This document shows, one piece after another, positions 30,010 to 40,512 of a DNA stretch of 54,071 nucleotides (positions are counted from its first letter, which is position 1; every line of letters starts with the position of its first letter). The stretch is from assembly GCA_913058145.1 (NCBI GenBank), contig CAJXQM010000017.1:1-54071 (forward strand), written 5' to 3'. The notes under the pieces were generated by a model. It was not told the origin of the DNA, did not search any database, and saw nothing but the letters and a program-made list of their open reading frames with translations. Made by a program: the position numbers and the translations under genes. Origin of the DNA: an uncultured Colwellia sp. Its GTDB lineage: Bacteria; Pseudomonadota; Gammaproteobacteria; Enterobacterales; Alteromonadaceae.

Positions 30010-30996
30010 TTAGCTAAAAGTTGTCTGGCTAAAAAGTAATATTTGATAAGCAATAAAGCTTACCAATAAGAGTGCGCCTTTTGCGCGAGTAAGTCTAAAG
30101 TATCCGGACTTGCGACTAAAACATAGTAGAAATAGTAAAGCTGTAATGGCAATCATCACAGGGGCATCTCGAAAAGAGGCTTCTGGATTTATTTCCCCTG
30201 GGGCTATTAAACCAGCGAAAGGTAATACGGCTAAGATATTGAAAATATTAGAACCAATAATATTCCCCATGGCTAAATCATCTTCTTTTTTCATTACGCT
30301 AGCAATACTAGCAGCTAGCTCGGGTAAACTTGTTCCAAAGGCTATAACGGTTAACCCAATGACTAAGTCGCTAATACCGTATGCTTTAGCAATAAATATA
30401 GCGGAATCAACAAGAAAATGCGCACTTGAAACCAAAAGAGTGATACCGGCCACTAGCCATAAAATAGATTTTAGAGTACTTGTTGCCTCAGGTATTTCGT
30501 ATTCAGCTTCAATAATCATAGGATCGTCAAGGTTATTATTATTTCGCTGCCTTAAGGCCTTTATCAATAGAATAGAAATAAAGCAAAAAAAACTAAGCAT
30601 TAAAATTAACGATTCAGAGAAGCTAAAAAAATCGTCTGAAAGCATCCAGTAGGCAAGTATTGTTAATATGAGTAATAGAGGTAGTTCTTGTTTAATCGTT
30701 GATGAAGAAACAACTAAAGGTTTTATTAACGCGGTCAGCCCAAGAACTAAGGCAATATTGGTTATATTAGATCCAATAGCATTACCTATGGCAGTATCAG
30801 GGTTGCCCTGGAATGAAGCCGCTGCAGCTACCATCATTTCTGGCGCAGACGAGCCCATAGCAACAATAGTTAAACCAATAATCATTGGAGAAACGCCAAT
30901 GTTTTTTGCTAAAGAAGAAGCCCCTAAAACAAACTTATCAGCACTCCAAACAAGTACTACAAGGGCAATTAATAAAATAATAACGTGTTCTAACAT
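30010..30996 (-). CDS. yrbG: Calcium/sodium antiporter family protein YrbG
   Basis: This 328-residue inner-membrane protein of the Ca2+:cation antiporter superfamily has about ten hydrophobic helices. It carries two inverted alpha-repeat signatures: VAMGSSAPEMMVAAAAS with GNAIGSNITNIALVLGL, and IAFGTSLPELAASIASV with GNIIGSNIFNILAVLPF. The acidic residues in both repeats (the E of PEM and PEL) are the ion ligands. The transported ion is inferred from the family. It is the first gene of the minus-strand kds-lpt-rpoN run and is divergent from mlaF. Confidence 0.93.
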   Translation of the reverse strand: MLEHVIILLIALVVLVWSADKFVLGASSLAKNIGVSPMIIGLTIVAMGSSAPEMMVAAAASFQGNPDTAIGNAIGSNITNIALVLGLTALIKPLVVSSSTIKQELPLLLILTILAYWMLSDDFFSFSESLILMLSFFCFISILLIKALRQRNNNNLDDPMIIEAEYEIPEATSTLKSILWLVAGITLLVSSAHFLVDSAIFIAKAYGISDLVIGLTVIAFGTSLPELAASIASVMKKEDDLAMGNIIGSNIFNILAVLPFAGLIAPGEINPEASFRDAPVMIAITALLFLLCFSRKSGYFRLTRAKGALLLVSFIAYQILLFSQTTFS

Positions 30997-31343
30997 CTAT
31001 AACTCCAATTAATATACCAAAAAAATCAACAGATCCTAGTGAAAATATGAGGGATCTTAAGTTATTTGGTACAACAAGTTAAATTGTCGCTGTTTGAGAA
31101 GGAAAAACAAAGTAATTAATGTAATCAAAGAGAAAATAGTTTGAGTTTGTTGTAATTTTCTTCATTAGTTGAACTAAAACCTAACAAAATGCTCTCTATT
31201 ACATTATTAGACAATTTTTTTGCTTTAAATTATTAATTTTTAGTGAACAATGATAAGTGCTCAGGTAAAATTACTTTCTATTCAGAAATAGGGATTTCTG
31301 TAATTCATATTAATAAATTAACCAATTACATTGATGTTATAAA
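30997..31343. promoter_or_regulatory. Divergent promoter region between yrbG and mlaF
   Basis: These 347 bp must drive both the kds-lpt-rpoN run (minus) and the mla-ibaG-murA operon (plus). The sequence is very AT-rich with many possible -10 hexamers, and none can be singled out by eye. The only ordered element is a perfect 7 bp hairpin, CAGAAAT-AGGG-ATTTCTG, at 31283-31300, 43 bp before the mlaF ATG. Confidence 0.5.
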
Positions 31344-32189
31344 ATGACACTACCAGTAGAAACGCTAGACAGCCTAATTGAAATCGAAAACCTCACATTT
31401 AAAAGAGGTGCACGCGTTATTTATAATGATATTAGTTTATCTATTCCTGTAGGGAAAGTAACCGGTATCATGGGCCCCAGTGGTATTGGTAAAACAACAT
31501 TATTACGTTTGATTGGCGGACAAATTAAACCTGAGAGTGGTAAAATTTTATTTTCAGGTCAAGATATCCCCAGCTTGTCTCGTCATGATTTATATGAAAC
31601 ACGTAAACGCATGAGCATGCTCTTTCAAAGTGGTGCTCTTTTTACTGATATGAGCGTTTTTGACAATATTGCTTTTCCTATTCGCGAACACAGTAAGCTA
31701 CCTGAAAATATTATTGAAAAAATAGTATTAATGAAATTAGAAGCCGTCGGGTTACGTGGTGCTCGAGATCTACAACCGAGTGAACTTTCTGGAGGTATGG
31801 CGCGTCGCGTGGCATTGGCGCGTGCTATTGCGCTTGATCCTGAGCTAATTTTGTATGATGAACCTTTTGCAGGCCAAGATCCTATTTCAATGGGGGTGAT
31901 TGTTCGTTTAATTCGCTCTCTTAATGATGCGTTAGGTTTGACATCGGTTGTGGTGTCGCATGATGTTCCTGAGGTAATGAGTATTGCTGATTATATCTAT
32001 ATCATTGCCGAGCAAAAAATTATAGGTCACGGTACACCTGAACAGATAAGACAAGATGAATCTGCACTGGTGAAACAGTTTGTAGAAGGAAAGGCTGATG
32101 GCCCTGTACCCTTTCATTATCCGGCGCCAAGTTATCAAAATGAACTCATTAAATTGCAGCCTGCTGTACATGAACGAGGAAAAGCATGA
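31344..32189 (+). CDS. mlaF: Phospholipid transport ATP-binding protein MlaF
   Basis: MlaF is the ATPase of the MlaFEDB inner-membrane complex, which keeps outer-membrane lipid asymmetry. Walker A is GPSGIGKTT, the signature is [16 protein letters not shown] and Walker B is [13 protein letters not shown], with the switch histidine in SHDVPE. Its C-terminal tail beyond the ABC fold (to residue 281) is the MlaB-contact extension. The stop overlaps the mlaE start (ATGA). It heads mlaFEDCB-ibaG-murA. Confidence 0.97.
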   Translation: MTLPVETLDSLIEIENLTFKRGARVIYNDISLSIPVGKVTGIMGPSGIGKTTLLRLIGGQIKPESGKILFSGQDIPSLSRHDLYETRKRMSMLFQSGALFTDMSVFDNIAFPIREHSKLPENIIEKIVLMKLEAVGLRGARDLQPSELSGGMARRVALARAIALDPELILYDEPFAGQDPISMGVIVRLIRSLNDALGLTSVVVSHDVPEVMSIADYIYIIAEQKIIGHGTPEQIRQDESALVKQFVEGKADGPVPFHYPAPSYQNELIKLQPAVHERGKA

Positions 32190-32965
32190 TGGGGCAGTTA
32201 CAATTATTGGGTCGAAATACCTTAGCGCTTATTAGCGGTCTAGGGCGTGCGGTTATTGTGCTACTTTCAGCTTTGTTGCATAAGCCAAACCCTCGCAAAG
32301 GCATTCCGTTGTTATTACAGCAACTTTATAGCGTTGGCGTAATGTCATTGATTATTATTGTGGTTTCAGGGGGCTTTATTGGTATGGTGCTAGCATTGCA
32401 AGGCTATACTATATTAGTTGGTTATGGCGCTGAAGCGAGTTTAGGCCCTATGGTTGCATTATCGTTATTACGTGAATTAGGCCCCGTGGTTGCCGCATTA
32501 TTATTTGCTGGAAGGGCAGGCTCTGCGCTAACTGCTGAAATTGGTTTAATGAAAGCAACAGAACAGTTGTCTAGTTTAGAAATGATGGCGGTTGATCCTC
32601 TACGCCGTGTCATAGCTCCGCGTTTTTGGGCTGGGTTTATTAGTTTACCCTTATTAGCCGCTATTTTTTCTATGGTAGGTATTCTTGGTGCTCATTTGGT
32701 GGGGGTTGATTGGTTAGGTGTTGATGCAGGAACATTTTGGTCTGTTATGCAGGATCAGGTAGACTTCAATAAAGACATTTTAAATGGCATTATTAAGAGT
32801 ATTATTTTTGCTTTTGTAGTGAGTTGGATAGCAGTATATAAAGGTTATGATTGTGAGCCTACTTCTGAAGGTATTTCGCGGGCGACTACCTCAACAGTGG
32901 TACAATCCTCCTTATTGGTATTAGCATTAGACTTTATTTTAACAGCATTGATGTTTGCAAGATAA
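32186..32965 (+). CDS. mlaE: Phospholipid transport permease MlaE
   Basis: MlaE is the dimeric permease core of the Mla transporter, with 259 residues and about five membrane helices. Family hallmarks are [40 protein letters not shown] with [14 protein letters not shown], and the late MPLLAAI-like and [18 protein letters not shown] blocks. It is translationally coupled to mlaF. mlaD follows after about 60 bp. Confidence 0.97.
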   Translation: MMGQLQLLGRNTLALISGLGRAVIVLLSALLHKPNPRKGIPLLLQQLYSVGVMSLIIIVVSGGFIGMVLALQGYTILVGYGAEASLGPMVALSLLRELGPVVAALLFAGRAGSALTAEIGLMKATEQLSSLEMMAVDPLRRVIAPRFWAGFISLPLLAAIFSMVGILGAHLVGVDWLGVDAGTFWSVMQDQVDFNKDILNGIIKSIIFAFVVSWIAVYKGYDCEPTSEGISRATTSTVVQSSLLVLALDFILTALMFAR

Positions 32966-33027
32966 AGATAAGAGAACAGTTAACAGTTAATAGTTTTAGA
33001 CAATTTATAAGGCGTTTGGTGACAGAC

Positions 33028-33501
33028 ATGATGTCAAAAAAAGTAGAATTAATGGTAGGGTTTTTTGTTGCTTTAGGTATTGCAGCATTACTTATGTTAT
33101 CACTGAAAGTTGCTAATAGTGGTATTTCAAATGGTGGCGAAAGTTATAATTTATTTGCAAAATTTGATAATATTGGTGGTTTAAAAGTACGTTCACCCAT
33201 AAAAGTTGGTGGTGTGGTTGTTGGTCGTGTGAGCAATATATCGCTTGATGAAGAATATTACACACCGGTGGTTACTATGGAAATATATAGTCAATACAAC
33301 CAGTTTTCAGAAGCAACATCAGTGGCCATTTTAACCGCAGGGTTATTGGGCGAACAATATATTGGCCTACAGCCAGGCTTTATGGATGAGTCATTGGAAA
33401 TTTTACAGCCGGATGATTTTATTGAAGATACCAAGCCGGCTTTAGTGCTGGAAGAATTAATAGGACAGTTTTTATTTAGTCAAGGGAGCGGTGATGAGTA
33501 A
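33028..33501 (+). CDS. mlaD: Phospholipid-binding MCE-domain protein MlaD
   Basis: MlaD has one N-terminal membrane helix (LMVGFFVALGIAALLMLSLKV) and a periplasmic MCE domain (YNLFAKFDNIGGLKVRSPIK followed by VGGVVVGRV). It forms the hexameric ring that guides phospholipid between MlaE and MlaC. The start is uncertain: ATG codons stand at 33028 and 33031, and GTG (33019) and TTG (33016) lie in frame nearer to the AAGG at 33009. I prefer an ATG because MSKKVELMVG matches family N-termini. The stop overlaps the mlaC start (TAATG). Confidence 0.95.
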   Translation: MMSKKVELMVGFFVALGIAALLMLSLKVANSGISNGGESYNLFAKFDNIGGLKVRSPIKVGGVVVGRVSNISLDEEYYTPVVTMEIYSQYNQFSEATSVAILTAGLLGEQYIGLQPGFMDESLEILQPDDFIEDTKPALVLEELIGQFLFSQGSGDE

Positions 33502-34256
33502 TGAAAATACAGTATTTAAATAAGATAAAGTTAATGAATCCCTCATTATTGATATTCGTTATAGTAGCGAGCTTATTCAGCGTTAATTTACTTGCGTCTG
33601 ATGAAGTACAAGAAAATAAATCATCTGAGGAAAAATCGCAATTATCTACCAATGCGGCTCGTATTTATGTTGATAAAAAAGATCCTTATTTAATGATTAA
33701 AACCGTTGCCAGTAAAACGTTTAACCGTTTTGCAAATGAGCAACAAGCAATTAGGGCTAACCCCAATATACTCAAAAATATAGTTCGAGAAGAACTAATG
33801 CCATATATCAATTATAAATACTCTGCATTTAAGGTTATTGGTAAGCATTTAAAGAAAACAACGTCGCAAGAACGCAACGATTTTGTGCCAGTATTTCGAG
33901 AGTATTTAGTGACCTCATATGCCCAAGTTTTTACCTTATATGATAATCAACCGGTTGAATTTGAACCGGCAAGGAGCTTTAGCGATAAAAAAATTGTGGC
34001 TGTAAATACCCGTGTTATGATGCAGGGAAGGGATAATATAGATGTCTCTTTTAAAGTAAGAAGAAATAGAAAAACTAATGAATGGAAAGCATTCGATATG
34101 GTGGCTGAGGGCGTTAGTTTACTTGACAGTAAACAAGCTGAGCTGGGTAGTGTGATTCGTCAAAAAGGGCTACCTTATGTGACTGAATTACTAAAGAAAA
34201 AAAGTGATCGTGATATAATTTTTAAAACTAAATCACTGAAAAATAAAACGGGTTAA
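33501..34256 (+). CDS. mlaC: Periplasmic phospholipid carrier MlaC
   Basis: MlaC ferries phospholipids between the outer-membrane MlaA-porin complex and MlaFEDB. The 251-residue protein has an N-terminal signal (LLIFVIVASLFSVNLLA), then the Tol-Tol-Ttg2 domain: IVREELMPYINYKYSAFKVIGKHLK, FREYLVTSYAQVFTLYDNQPVEFEP and WKAFDMVAEGVSLLDSKQAELGSVI. A short charged insert (about 30-48, SDEVQENKSSEEKS) lies between signal and domain. It is coupled to mlaD. Confidence 0.95.
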   Translation: MKIQYLNKIKLMNPSLLIFVIVASLFSVNLLASDEVQENKSSEEKSQLSTNAARIYVDKKDPYLMIKTVASKTFNRFANEQQAIRANPNILKNIVREELMPYINYKYSAFKVIGKHLKKTTSQERNDFVPVFREYLVTSYAQVFTLYDNQPVEFEPARSFSDKKIVAVNTRVMMQGRDNIDVSFKVRRNRKTNEWKAFDMVAEGVSLLDSKQAELGSVIRQKGLPYVTELLKKKSDRDIIFKTKSLKNKTG

Positions 34257-34271
34257 GGTGTATTTTAATAT

Positions 34272-34568
34272 ATGGCAGAAATAATCTTAAACATCACGAC
34301 TACGGCGATTGAATTTAGCGGTGAGTTAACTCGGCATTCTATTATGCAAATAACAAAAAAAAGTATTACGAAATTATTTTTACCTTCATCAGTGACACTT
34401 GATTTAGCAAAAATAACGCGTGTTGATACAGCAGGATTAGCTTGGCTTTTTTATTTATTAGAACAAGCAAATATTGATAACTGTCAATTATCTTTTGCTA
34501 ACATACCAACTAAACTAGATAAACTCATTCGCTTAAGTGGCGTTGAAGGCTTTTTACCTGTTAAATAA
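34272..34568 (+). CDS. mlaB: STAS-domain protein MlaB
   Basis: MlaB is the small cytoplasmic STAS subunit that binds and stabilises MlaF. The 98 residues form one STAS fold; the key loop VDTAGLAWLFYLLEQ has T53, which appears to match the functionally important threonine of E. coli MlaB. It starts 15 bp after mlaC. Two base pairs after its stop the sequence enters a 160 bp palindromic element, which separates it from ibaG. Confidence 0.93.
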   Translation: MAEIILNITTTAIEFSGELTRHSIMQITKKSITKLFLPSSVTLDLAKITRVDTAGLAWLFYLLEQANIDNCQLSFANIPTKLDKLIRLSGVEGFLPVK

Positions 34569-34570
34569 TA

Positions 34571-34730
34571 ATACCAATTAAAGTTAATTAAGGGGTCAAA
34601 TTTTAATGAAGATAAATTTTCAATAACAAGGCGCTTGATTGACCAATAGCTGGCTATTGGGATTGAAAGCAACGATGTTATTGGATATTTAGACCATTTA
34701 AAAAGATCACTTAGTTAGTTTAATTGGTAT
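34571..34730. mobile_element. MITE-like palindromic element between mlaB and ibaG
   Basis: A 160 bp element is bounded by terminal inverted repeats of about 22 bp with three mismatches; both ends read ATACCAATTAAA inward. The arms keep pairing imperfectly along the whole length (CAATAAC at 34621-34627 with GTTATTG at 34677-34683). They meet at an exact central palindrome CCAATAGCTGGCTATTGG (34643-34660). It has no coding capacity. The form is that of a miniature inverted-repeat element. An unambiguous target duplication is not visible (only a short TA-rich flank), and no second full copy lies in the window. Confidence 0.7.
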
Positions 34731-34787
34731 AAGATCAAGTGATTAATTAATTCGCTGAATGCAACTAACCAGATCGAGGAACTACTC

Positions 34788-35039
34788 TTGGAAGTACAAG
34801 ATATAGAAAAACTAATTAACGACGCACTAACGCTTGATGAACTTCAAGTGAAATTTGACGGTTCACAATGTAGTGTTGTAGCTGTAGCCGATATGTTTGC
34901 TGATTTATCACGTGTTAAACGGCAACAAGTCGTATTTGCAGCGTTAGCCGGTGCTATTAAAGACGGTAGCATCCATGCTGTGACAGTAAAAACTTTTACT
35001 AAAGCACAGTGGCAGCGTGATAAATTGTTTAATATGTAA
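34788..35039 (+). CDS. ibaG: BolA-family acid-stress protein IbaG
   Basis: This 83-residue BolA-fold protein is encoded between mla and murA, as in E. coli (yrbA/ibaG). The BolA pattern is present: LQVKFDGSQCSVVAVADMFADLSRVKRQQVVFAAL, then DGSIHAVTVKTFTKAQW. BolA-type proteins bind monothiol glutaredoxins and [2Fe-2S] clusters. It starts with TTG, 8 bp after a GAGGA site, and no nearer ATG fits. A second BolA paralogue is at 49837-50151. Confidence 0.94.
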   Translation: MEVQDIEKLINDALTLDELQVKFDGSQCSVVAVADMFADLSRVKRQQVVFAALAGAIKDGSIHAVTVKTFTKAQWQRDKLFNM

Positions 35040-35097
35040 ATGCATGCAATACTTGTCACATAGTCAATTTTTTTAATCATTTATAAGTAAGAAGTAA

Positions 35098-36381
<1,284 letters not shown>

Positions 36382-36807
36382 TTACCTCTTTAGTCATGCA
36401 TCGAAAATAGTATAACCATAATTAATAATAGAGTTTTCTGTTGTTAATTATGGTTTTTCCGTTTTTAATATGGAAAAAACCTAATCGCTCAGATATCTCT
36501 GCGACGGAATAACCACGCTCATTAGTTTGTTCAAAAACTTCGCCTTAAACGTGAGGGAGTATGGATGTTGCTTACCATAAAATAGTCGTTATATTGAGGT
36601 CTAAGTCAAACCACTAATGGATCGCTTTGATACGATATAGTCCTTTCAGTCTGAATAAGGCTTTAATTAGGGTGTTCAGATCAGGTGCCTATTTCATACA
36701 AATATTGATTCGATAATATAAAAAATTAACAAATGGCTCTTTTTCTTGTAAGCCGCAAGTGGTGATGTGTTTTCACCACCCACCCCCTAAATTTTAAAGC
36801 GAGTTAT
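36382..36807. other. Intergenic region between convergent murA and M1 peptidase genes
   Basis: These 426 bp hold the murA terminator, a second overlapping hairpin (GGTTTTTCC at 36452-36460 with GGAAAAAACC at 36472-36481), and a third hairpin near the peptidase stop (GTGGTGA with TCACCAC, about 36759-36779). The middle 270 bp show no ORF or repeat I can recognise. Confidence 0.5.
36414..36458 (+). terminator. Terminator of the mla-ibaG-murA operon
   Basis: A perfect 12 bp stem, AACCATAATTAA (36414-36425) with TTAATTATGGTT (36444-36455), is followed by a T5 tract, 32 bp after the murA stop. Confidence 0.75.
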
Positions 36808-39546
36808 CTAAAGGCTAAATTTTGAAGTATAAGTTTTGAGAGATGAACAAAGCATGATATTTTCTTTAGTTTGCTTTAGTGCGTTCTCGTACCCAGGCGC
36901 TTTATCACCATGAAGGTCAAATAAGCTTTGTAACTCAGTTAAGTCTTTTTTATCACAAAAAGCGGAGGCAACTCGTGGTGTATGACGCCGACTTTGAGCA
37001 GGTATCTTATTGTTGATAGCTAGTAAGTTATTTTTAAACCAAGTCCAGTGTTGGGTTTTGAGTGACTTTTCATTAAGCATTGCCTCAATCATACTGAAAC
37101 TTTCACGTGCGCCTATGTTATCACTGAGAACATAATCATGAACTGTATCAAGCATAGACTCATCTTTGACCGCTCCAAGAGCCGCTGCGCTTGCCCTATC
37201 AAAACGAGGGTCGTCAATTTCATCGCGTGCTGTAATTAGTTTGTCAAAAAATGGTTCGCCTAGGTGTTGAATTGCAGTGGTAAATGCCACTGAGTATAAG
37301 TCACTCGAAAGTTTATTAATTTCATTTTTACCTTTTGAGTCAATAAATGTCTGTGCTTGAATAATTAGTTTGGCTCGAGTTTTTTTGTGTTTTAATATAC
37401 TTGCAATAAAACTCACCAATCGATTTTTTAATAATAATTGATTATTATTGAGCGCTGAATGAGTGTTACTGGCTTCAAGCTGAGTAAGTTTAGTAAGGTA
37501 CCAAGGCGTGATTTCGTTAACGATTTTTTCGCTAAGCGCTTTGTCAAAAACTTTCGTAATATAGTAGCCCAAATCACCCATCGGCATTTCAACCACTTGA
37601 CGAATATTTGATTTTGTCGATATTTTAACTGCACTTAACATGGTATTGATATCGACTTTGCCAGCATTGAATCCCGAAAAAACACTATCAATAATAGCAA
37701 GTTGTTCTCCGTTGTTTAATCCATCAAATTCGTTTAACAACGCCTGCCAGTATTGCTCATTCAGTTTCCAGCGGTAATAACCATTACCGTCTGAATTAGG
37801 CATAAACCAAGTAGGACAACTTGAAGATTTTAATTGGAGTATATTATTTTTTGGACTGATTAACGCACATTCTCTATGCTCCAATTTTCCATCGCTATAG
37901 TGGACGCACATAGGCACAGTCCATTGAGTATCATCTATTATTTTAGAGCCTAAAGGGCGATAACGTAACTGATTAAAACTCACTTTAGTGGGTTGTGAAT
38001 GCCCACAAGTAATTTCAGCTTCCATCAAGGGTACACCTTTTTGTTCAGCAAATTGACGAAAGGTTTCGGTGAGAGCCGTCTCGCCAGTTTGACGTCCTAT
38101 ACTTTCATAAAATTGTTCAGAATCAGCTACACCATCGGCATGTTGGGCAACATATTGGCCCATAGCTTTGCGAAATGTCTTTGAACCAAAGTAGCTATCG
38201 ACCATGTGAATAATGGCTTGACTTTTTCTGTAGGTAATTGAATCATACGCATTACGAATATTTTCATTCTTCTCAATGGGTTCCTTGATAGCACGGGTAC
38301 TCGCTAATGAGTCGGCTTTCATGGTCCGAAAATTTGATTTCAAAGCGTCAAGATGATGACCTACTTTAGGCTCAAATTTTGATAATAATACCGTCGTTGC
38401 CCAAGTCGCAAACCCCTCTTTTAACCAAAGATCATCCCACCAAGGTGGTGTTACTAAGTTGCCAAACCACATATGCGCTAATTCATGAGCATGAGTATTC
38501 ATTATTCCAAGCTTGGCACCAGGTGCCGGGTTATCACCTAATAAGACTGATTGCTCACGATAAGTAATGGCTGCAGACAACTCGGTTGCACCACTAGGCC
38601 ATTGCGGTGCAGCGACAATATCTAATTTCTTAAATGGGTAAGGTTGGCCTAGTTCCTGCTCAAATATTTCTACATACCTTGGGGTGATCCCCATGATAAA
38701 ATTCATATCAGCTGCTCTGCCTCGACGAGCGATACCTCGCAAAGGAATGTCATAATCTCGTATTGAATTTTTTGGAATGACGCCATCATTGCGCACATCG
38801 AAAGGGCCAACCGCAATCGATAACAAATACGTCGGCATCGGTCGTGTTTGCTCAAATTGAATTTTCACTAATTTATCATTTATTGGAATGCTAGAGGCTA
38901 TCGGCGAATTTGACACCCCTATCATGCCCTTAGGAATTGTCAGTGAAATTGAAAAAGGTGATTTAAATCCTGGTTGATCAAAGCCTGGTAAATACTTTCG
39001 TGCTTGAATCGATTCAGACTTAGCTAATACATAAGCGTCTCCCTGTTCAATCACCTTGAACAACCCTGAAAGATTTTTATCAAAATCAGCCAAGTATTCA
39101 AACTCTAAGTTAATTTTTCCTGATGCCACTTGACGCCCAAAATCAACCCTAGACACTCCAGAATCTAATTTTTGGGAGTAAGTAACAATAAAGCTATCGC
39201 CTTTGGCTGTCTTCAGTTTGACGGAACTCACTTTTAGGTCTTTACCATGAAGCCAAATGCCATTTGTATCACTTTCCAAATTAATATCTATCGATGCAAT
39301 TCCACTAAATTGCTCGGTATTTGGATCAATTATCATATCGAGCTTGTAAAAAACTGGCTTGGCAAGTAAAGAAAGTGGACCTTGAGGTGCTTCTATCTGT
39401 GAAGATGCCATAACTTGAATGGGGGTAGGGCTAATCAAATTATCAACTGATTCAGGTTTATTGTCTTGTGTACAAGCACTGACAATTAAAACAAATGATA
39501 AAGAAGTGAATGTTCGACTTAAAGCTGATAGCATTTTTTGGCTCAC
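36808..39546 (-). CDS. M1-family zinc aminopeptidase, predicted lipoprotein
   Basis: This 912-residue protein is larger than typical bacterial M1 enzymes. An N-terminal signal ends in a lipobox (LIVSAC, acylated C25). The zinc site is complete: H354-E355-L-A-H358, with third ligand E377 19 residues on (LWLKEGFA). The exopeptidase motif that normally reads GAMEN is GATEL (319-323), keeping only the glutamate. The C-terminal half is helical and ERAP1-C-like. A lipid-anchored M1 peptidase probably digests peptides at the periplasmic face of a membrane. It stands alone, convergent with murA, with a 480 bp gap upstream. Confidence 0.9.
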   Translation of the reverse strand: MSQKMLSALSRTFTSLSFVLIVSACTQDNKPESVDNLISPTPIQVMASSQIEAPQGPLSLLAKPVFYKLDMIIDPNTEQFSGIASIDINLESDTNGIWLHGKDLKVSSVKLKTAKGDSFIVTYSQKLDSGVSRVDFGRQVASGKINLEFEYLADFDKNLSGLFKVIEQGDAYVLAKSESIQARKYLPGFDQPGFKSPFSISLTIPKGMIGVSNSPIASSIPINDKLVKIQFEQTRPMPTYLLSIAVGPFDVRNDGVIPKNSIRDYDIPLRGIARRGRAADMNFIMGITPRYVEIFEQELGQPYPFKKLDIVAAPQWPSGATELSAAITYREQSVLLGDNPAPGAKLGIMNTHAHELAHMWFGNLVTPPWWDDLWLKEGFATWATTVLLSKFEPKVGHHLDALKSNFRTMKADSLASTRAIKEPIEKNENIRNAYDSITYRKSQAIIHMVDSYFGSKTFRKAMGQYVAQHADGVADSEQFYESIGRQTGETALTETFRQFAEQKGVPLMEAEITCGHSQPTKVSFNQLRYRPLGSKIIDDTQWTVPMCVHYSDGKLEHRECALISPKNNILQLKSSSCPTWFMPNSDGNGYYRWKLNEQYWQALLNEFDGLNNGEQLAIIDSVFSGFNAGKVDINTMLSAVKISTKSNIRQVVEMPMGDLGYYITKVFDKALSEKIVNEITPWYLTKLTQLEASNTHSALNNNQLLLKNRLVSFIASILKHKKTRAKLIIQAQTFIDSKGKNEINKLSSDLYSVAFTTAIQHLGEPFFDKLITARDEIDDPRFDRASAAALGAVKDESMLDTVHDYVLSDNIGARESFSMIEAMLNEKSLKTQHWTWFKNNLLAINNKIPAQSRRHTPRVASAFCDKKDLTELQSLFDLHGDKAPGYENALKQTKENIMLCSSLKTYTSKFSL

Positions 39547-40026
39547 GTTATTTGGGAGTTTTGTTTGACAAACTTATAACGAGTTGGACTCCGTACTCAA
39601 CCCGTTTTCGAATACTCGACGCCATAATATCACCATCGTTCAGCTATTTATAGATTTGTAAAATGCAATAACTTAAACTAAATAGATACTTCCAATAATG
39701 CACCTGTCAGATTAACTTCTGTGCACGATGAGGCATGATATATAGATATGCTTAATGATCGGAAAGTTAACCTTCATGATGAAGATGTTTAATGTTTTTT
39801 TTTGCAGGTATACTTGATTATTATGACCGTTTTGTCGGAGTCGTTGCCATTAGCAGAGAATAGGCAATCGTATGTTGTAGCATAATATTAAAGTATTTCA
39901 GGGGATTATACACAAAATTACTTTTACAAAATGTCAGGTAATAGCGATTAAAAAAAAATAATAACCGATAGCTAATGATTTATCAGCACTATCGCTCAGC
40001 TATTTTTTTGCGCTAATACGGATAAA
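39547..40026. other. Intergenic region upstream of the M1 peptidase gene
   Basis: These 480 bp hold the M1 peptidase promoter (position not resolved) and, at the far end, a terminator for the glycine-zipper gene. I see no ORF of note, no RNA gene and no repeat in the remainder. Confidence 0.5.
39950..39994 (-). terminator. Terminator of the LpoB/glycine-zipper gene cluster
   Basis: On the minus strand CGATAG (39989-39994) pairs with CTATCG (39966-39971) around an imperfect inner stem. It is followed by TTATTATTTTTTTT. It lies about 35 bp after the stop of the glycine-zipper gene, the last of four minus-strand genes. Confidence 0.55.
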
Positions 40027-40503
40027 TTAGCGTTGTTTGTCTATTCTCACAGTACTGTTAGCTAGATAGATCATTCTGATTTTATCTTTAGAATGAAAAA
40101 CCATGCTGTTATCATAATCTTGGATCACCATAAATTGCCGACCACTGTCTATTTTGATCATTAACTCAACTAAGCGGGTGGTCAAATTTTTAGGTTGGTT
40201 GTGACTATTATTGACAGCCGAACTACCAATAATCGCACCTAATATGGTGGCAACATCTCTGCCATTACCCCCACCAAACTGATGACCAATAACGCCACCG
40301 ATGAGTGCTCCGCCAAACGTGTGCCAACCATTATTTTTATCACGTATTAACTCTTTATTATTAATGTTACGTACAGATATCACGCTACCAAAGAGTACTT
40401 TTTCTACAGGTACTGCCTTATTTCTGTCGTAATTAGCATAAACGCTTGTGGAATAAAAAAATAAAATGCATAACCATAATATGCCTAGTGATGTAGTTTT
40501 CAT
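40027..40503 (-). CDS. Glycine-zipper 2TM domain envelope protein
   Basis: This 158-residue protein has a signal peptide (LGILWLCILFFYSTSVYA-N) and a central glycine zipper (GGALIGGVIGHQFGGGNGRD, then ILGAIIGSS, about 64-95) as in SlyB/17-kDa antigen-type proteins. Such segments insert as helical hairpins in a membrane. The C-terminal part (RLVELMIKIDSGRQFMVIQD) is a small beta domain also found in SlyB-like proteins. There is no lipobox cysteine, so it is not a lipoprotein. It lies 9 bp after lpoB and is presumably cotranscribed, which suggests an envelope role. Its partner is unknown. Confidence 0.8.
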   Translation of the reverse strand: MKTTSLGILWLCILFFYSTSVYANYDRNKAVPVEKVLFGSVISVRNINNKELIRDKNNGWHTFGGALIGGVIGHQFGGGNGRDVATILGAIIGSSAVNNSHNQPKNLTTRLVELMIKIDSGRQFMVIQDYDNSMVFHSKDKIRMIYLANSTVRIDKQR

Positions 40504-40512
40504 CTTGCCTCC

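Noticed and set aside
36759-36779. Terminator for the M1 peptidase gene (GTGGTGA/TCACCAC hairpin)
   Set aside because: The stem is good, but on the minus strand it is followed by CTTGCGG rather than T residues.
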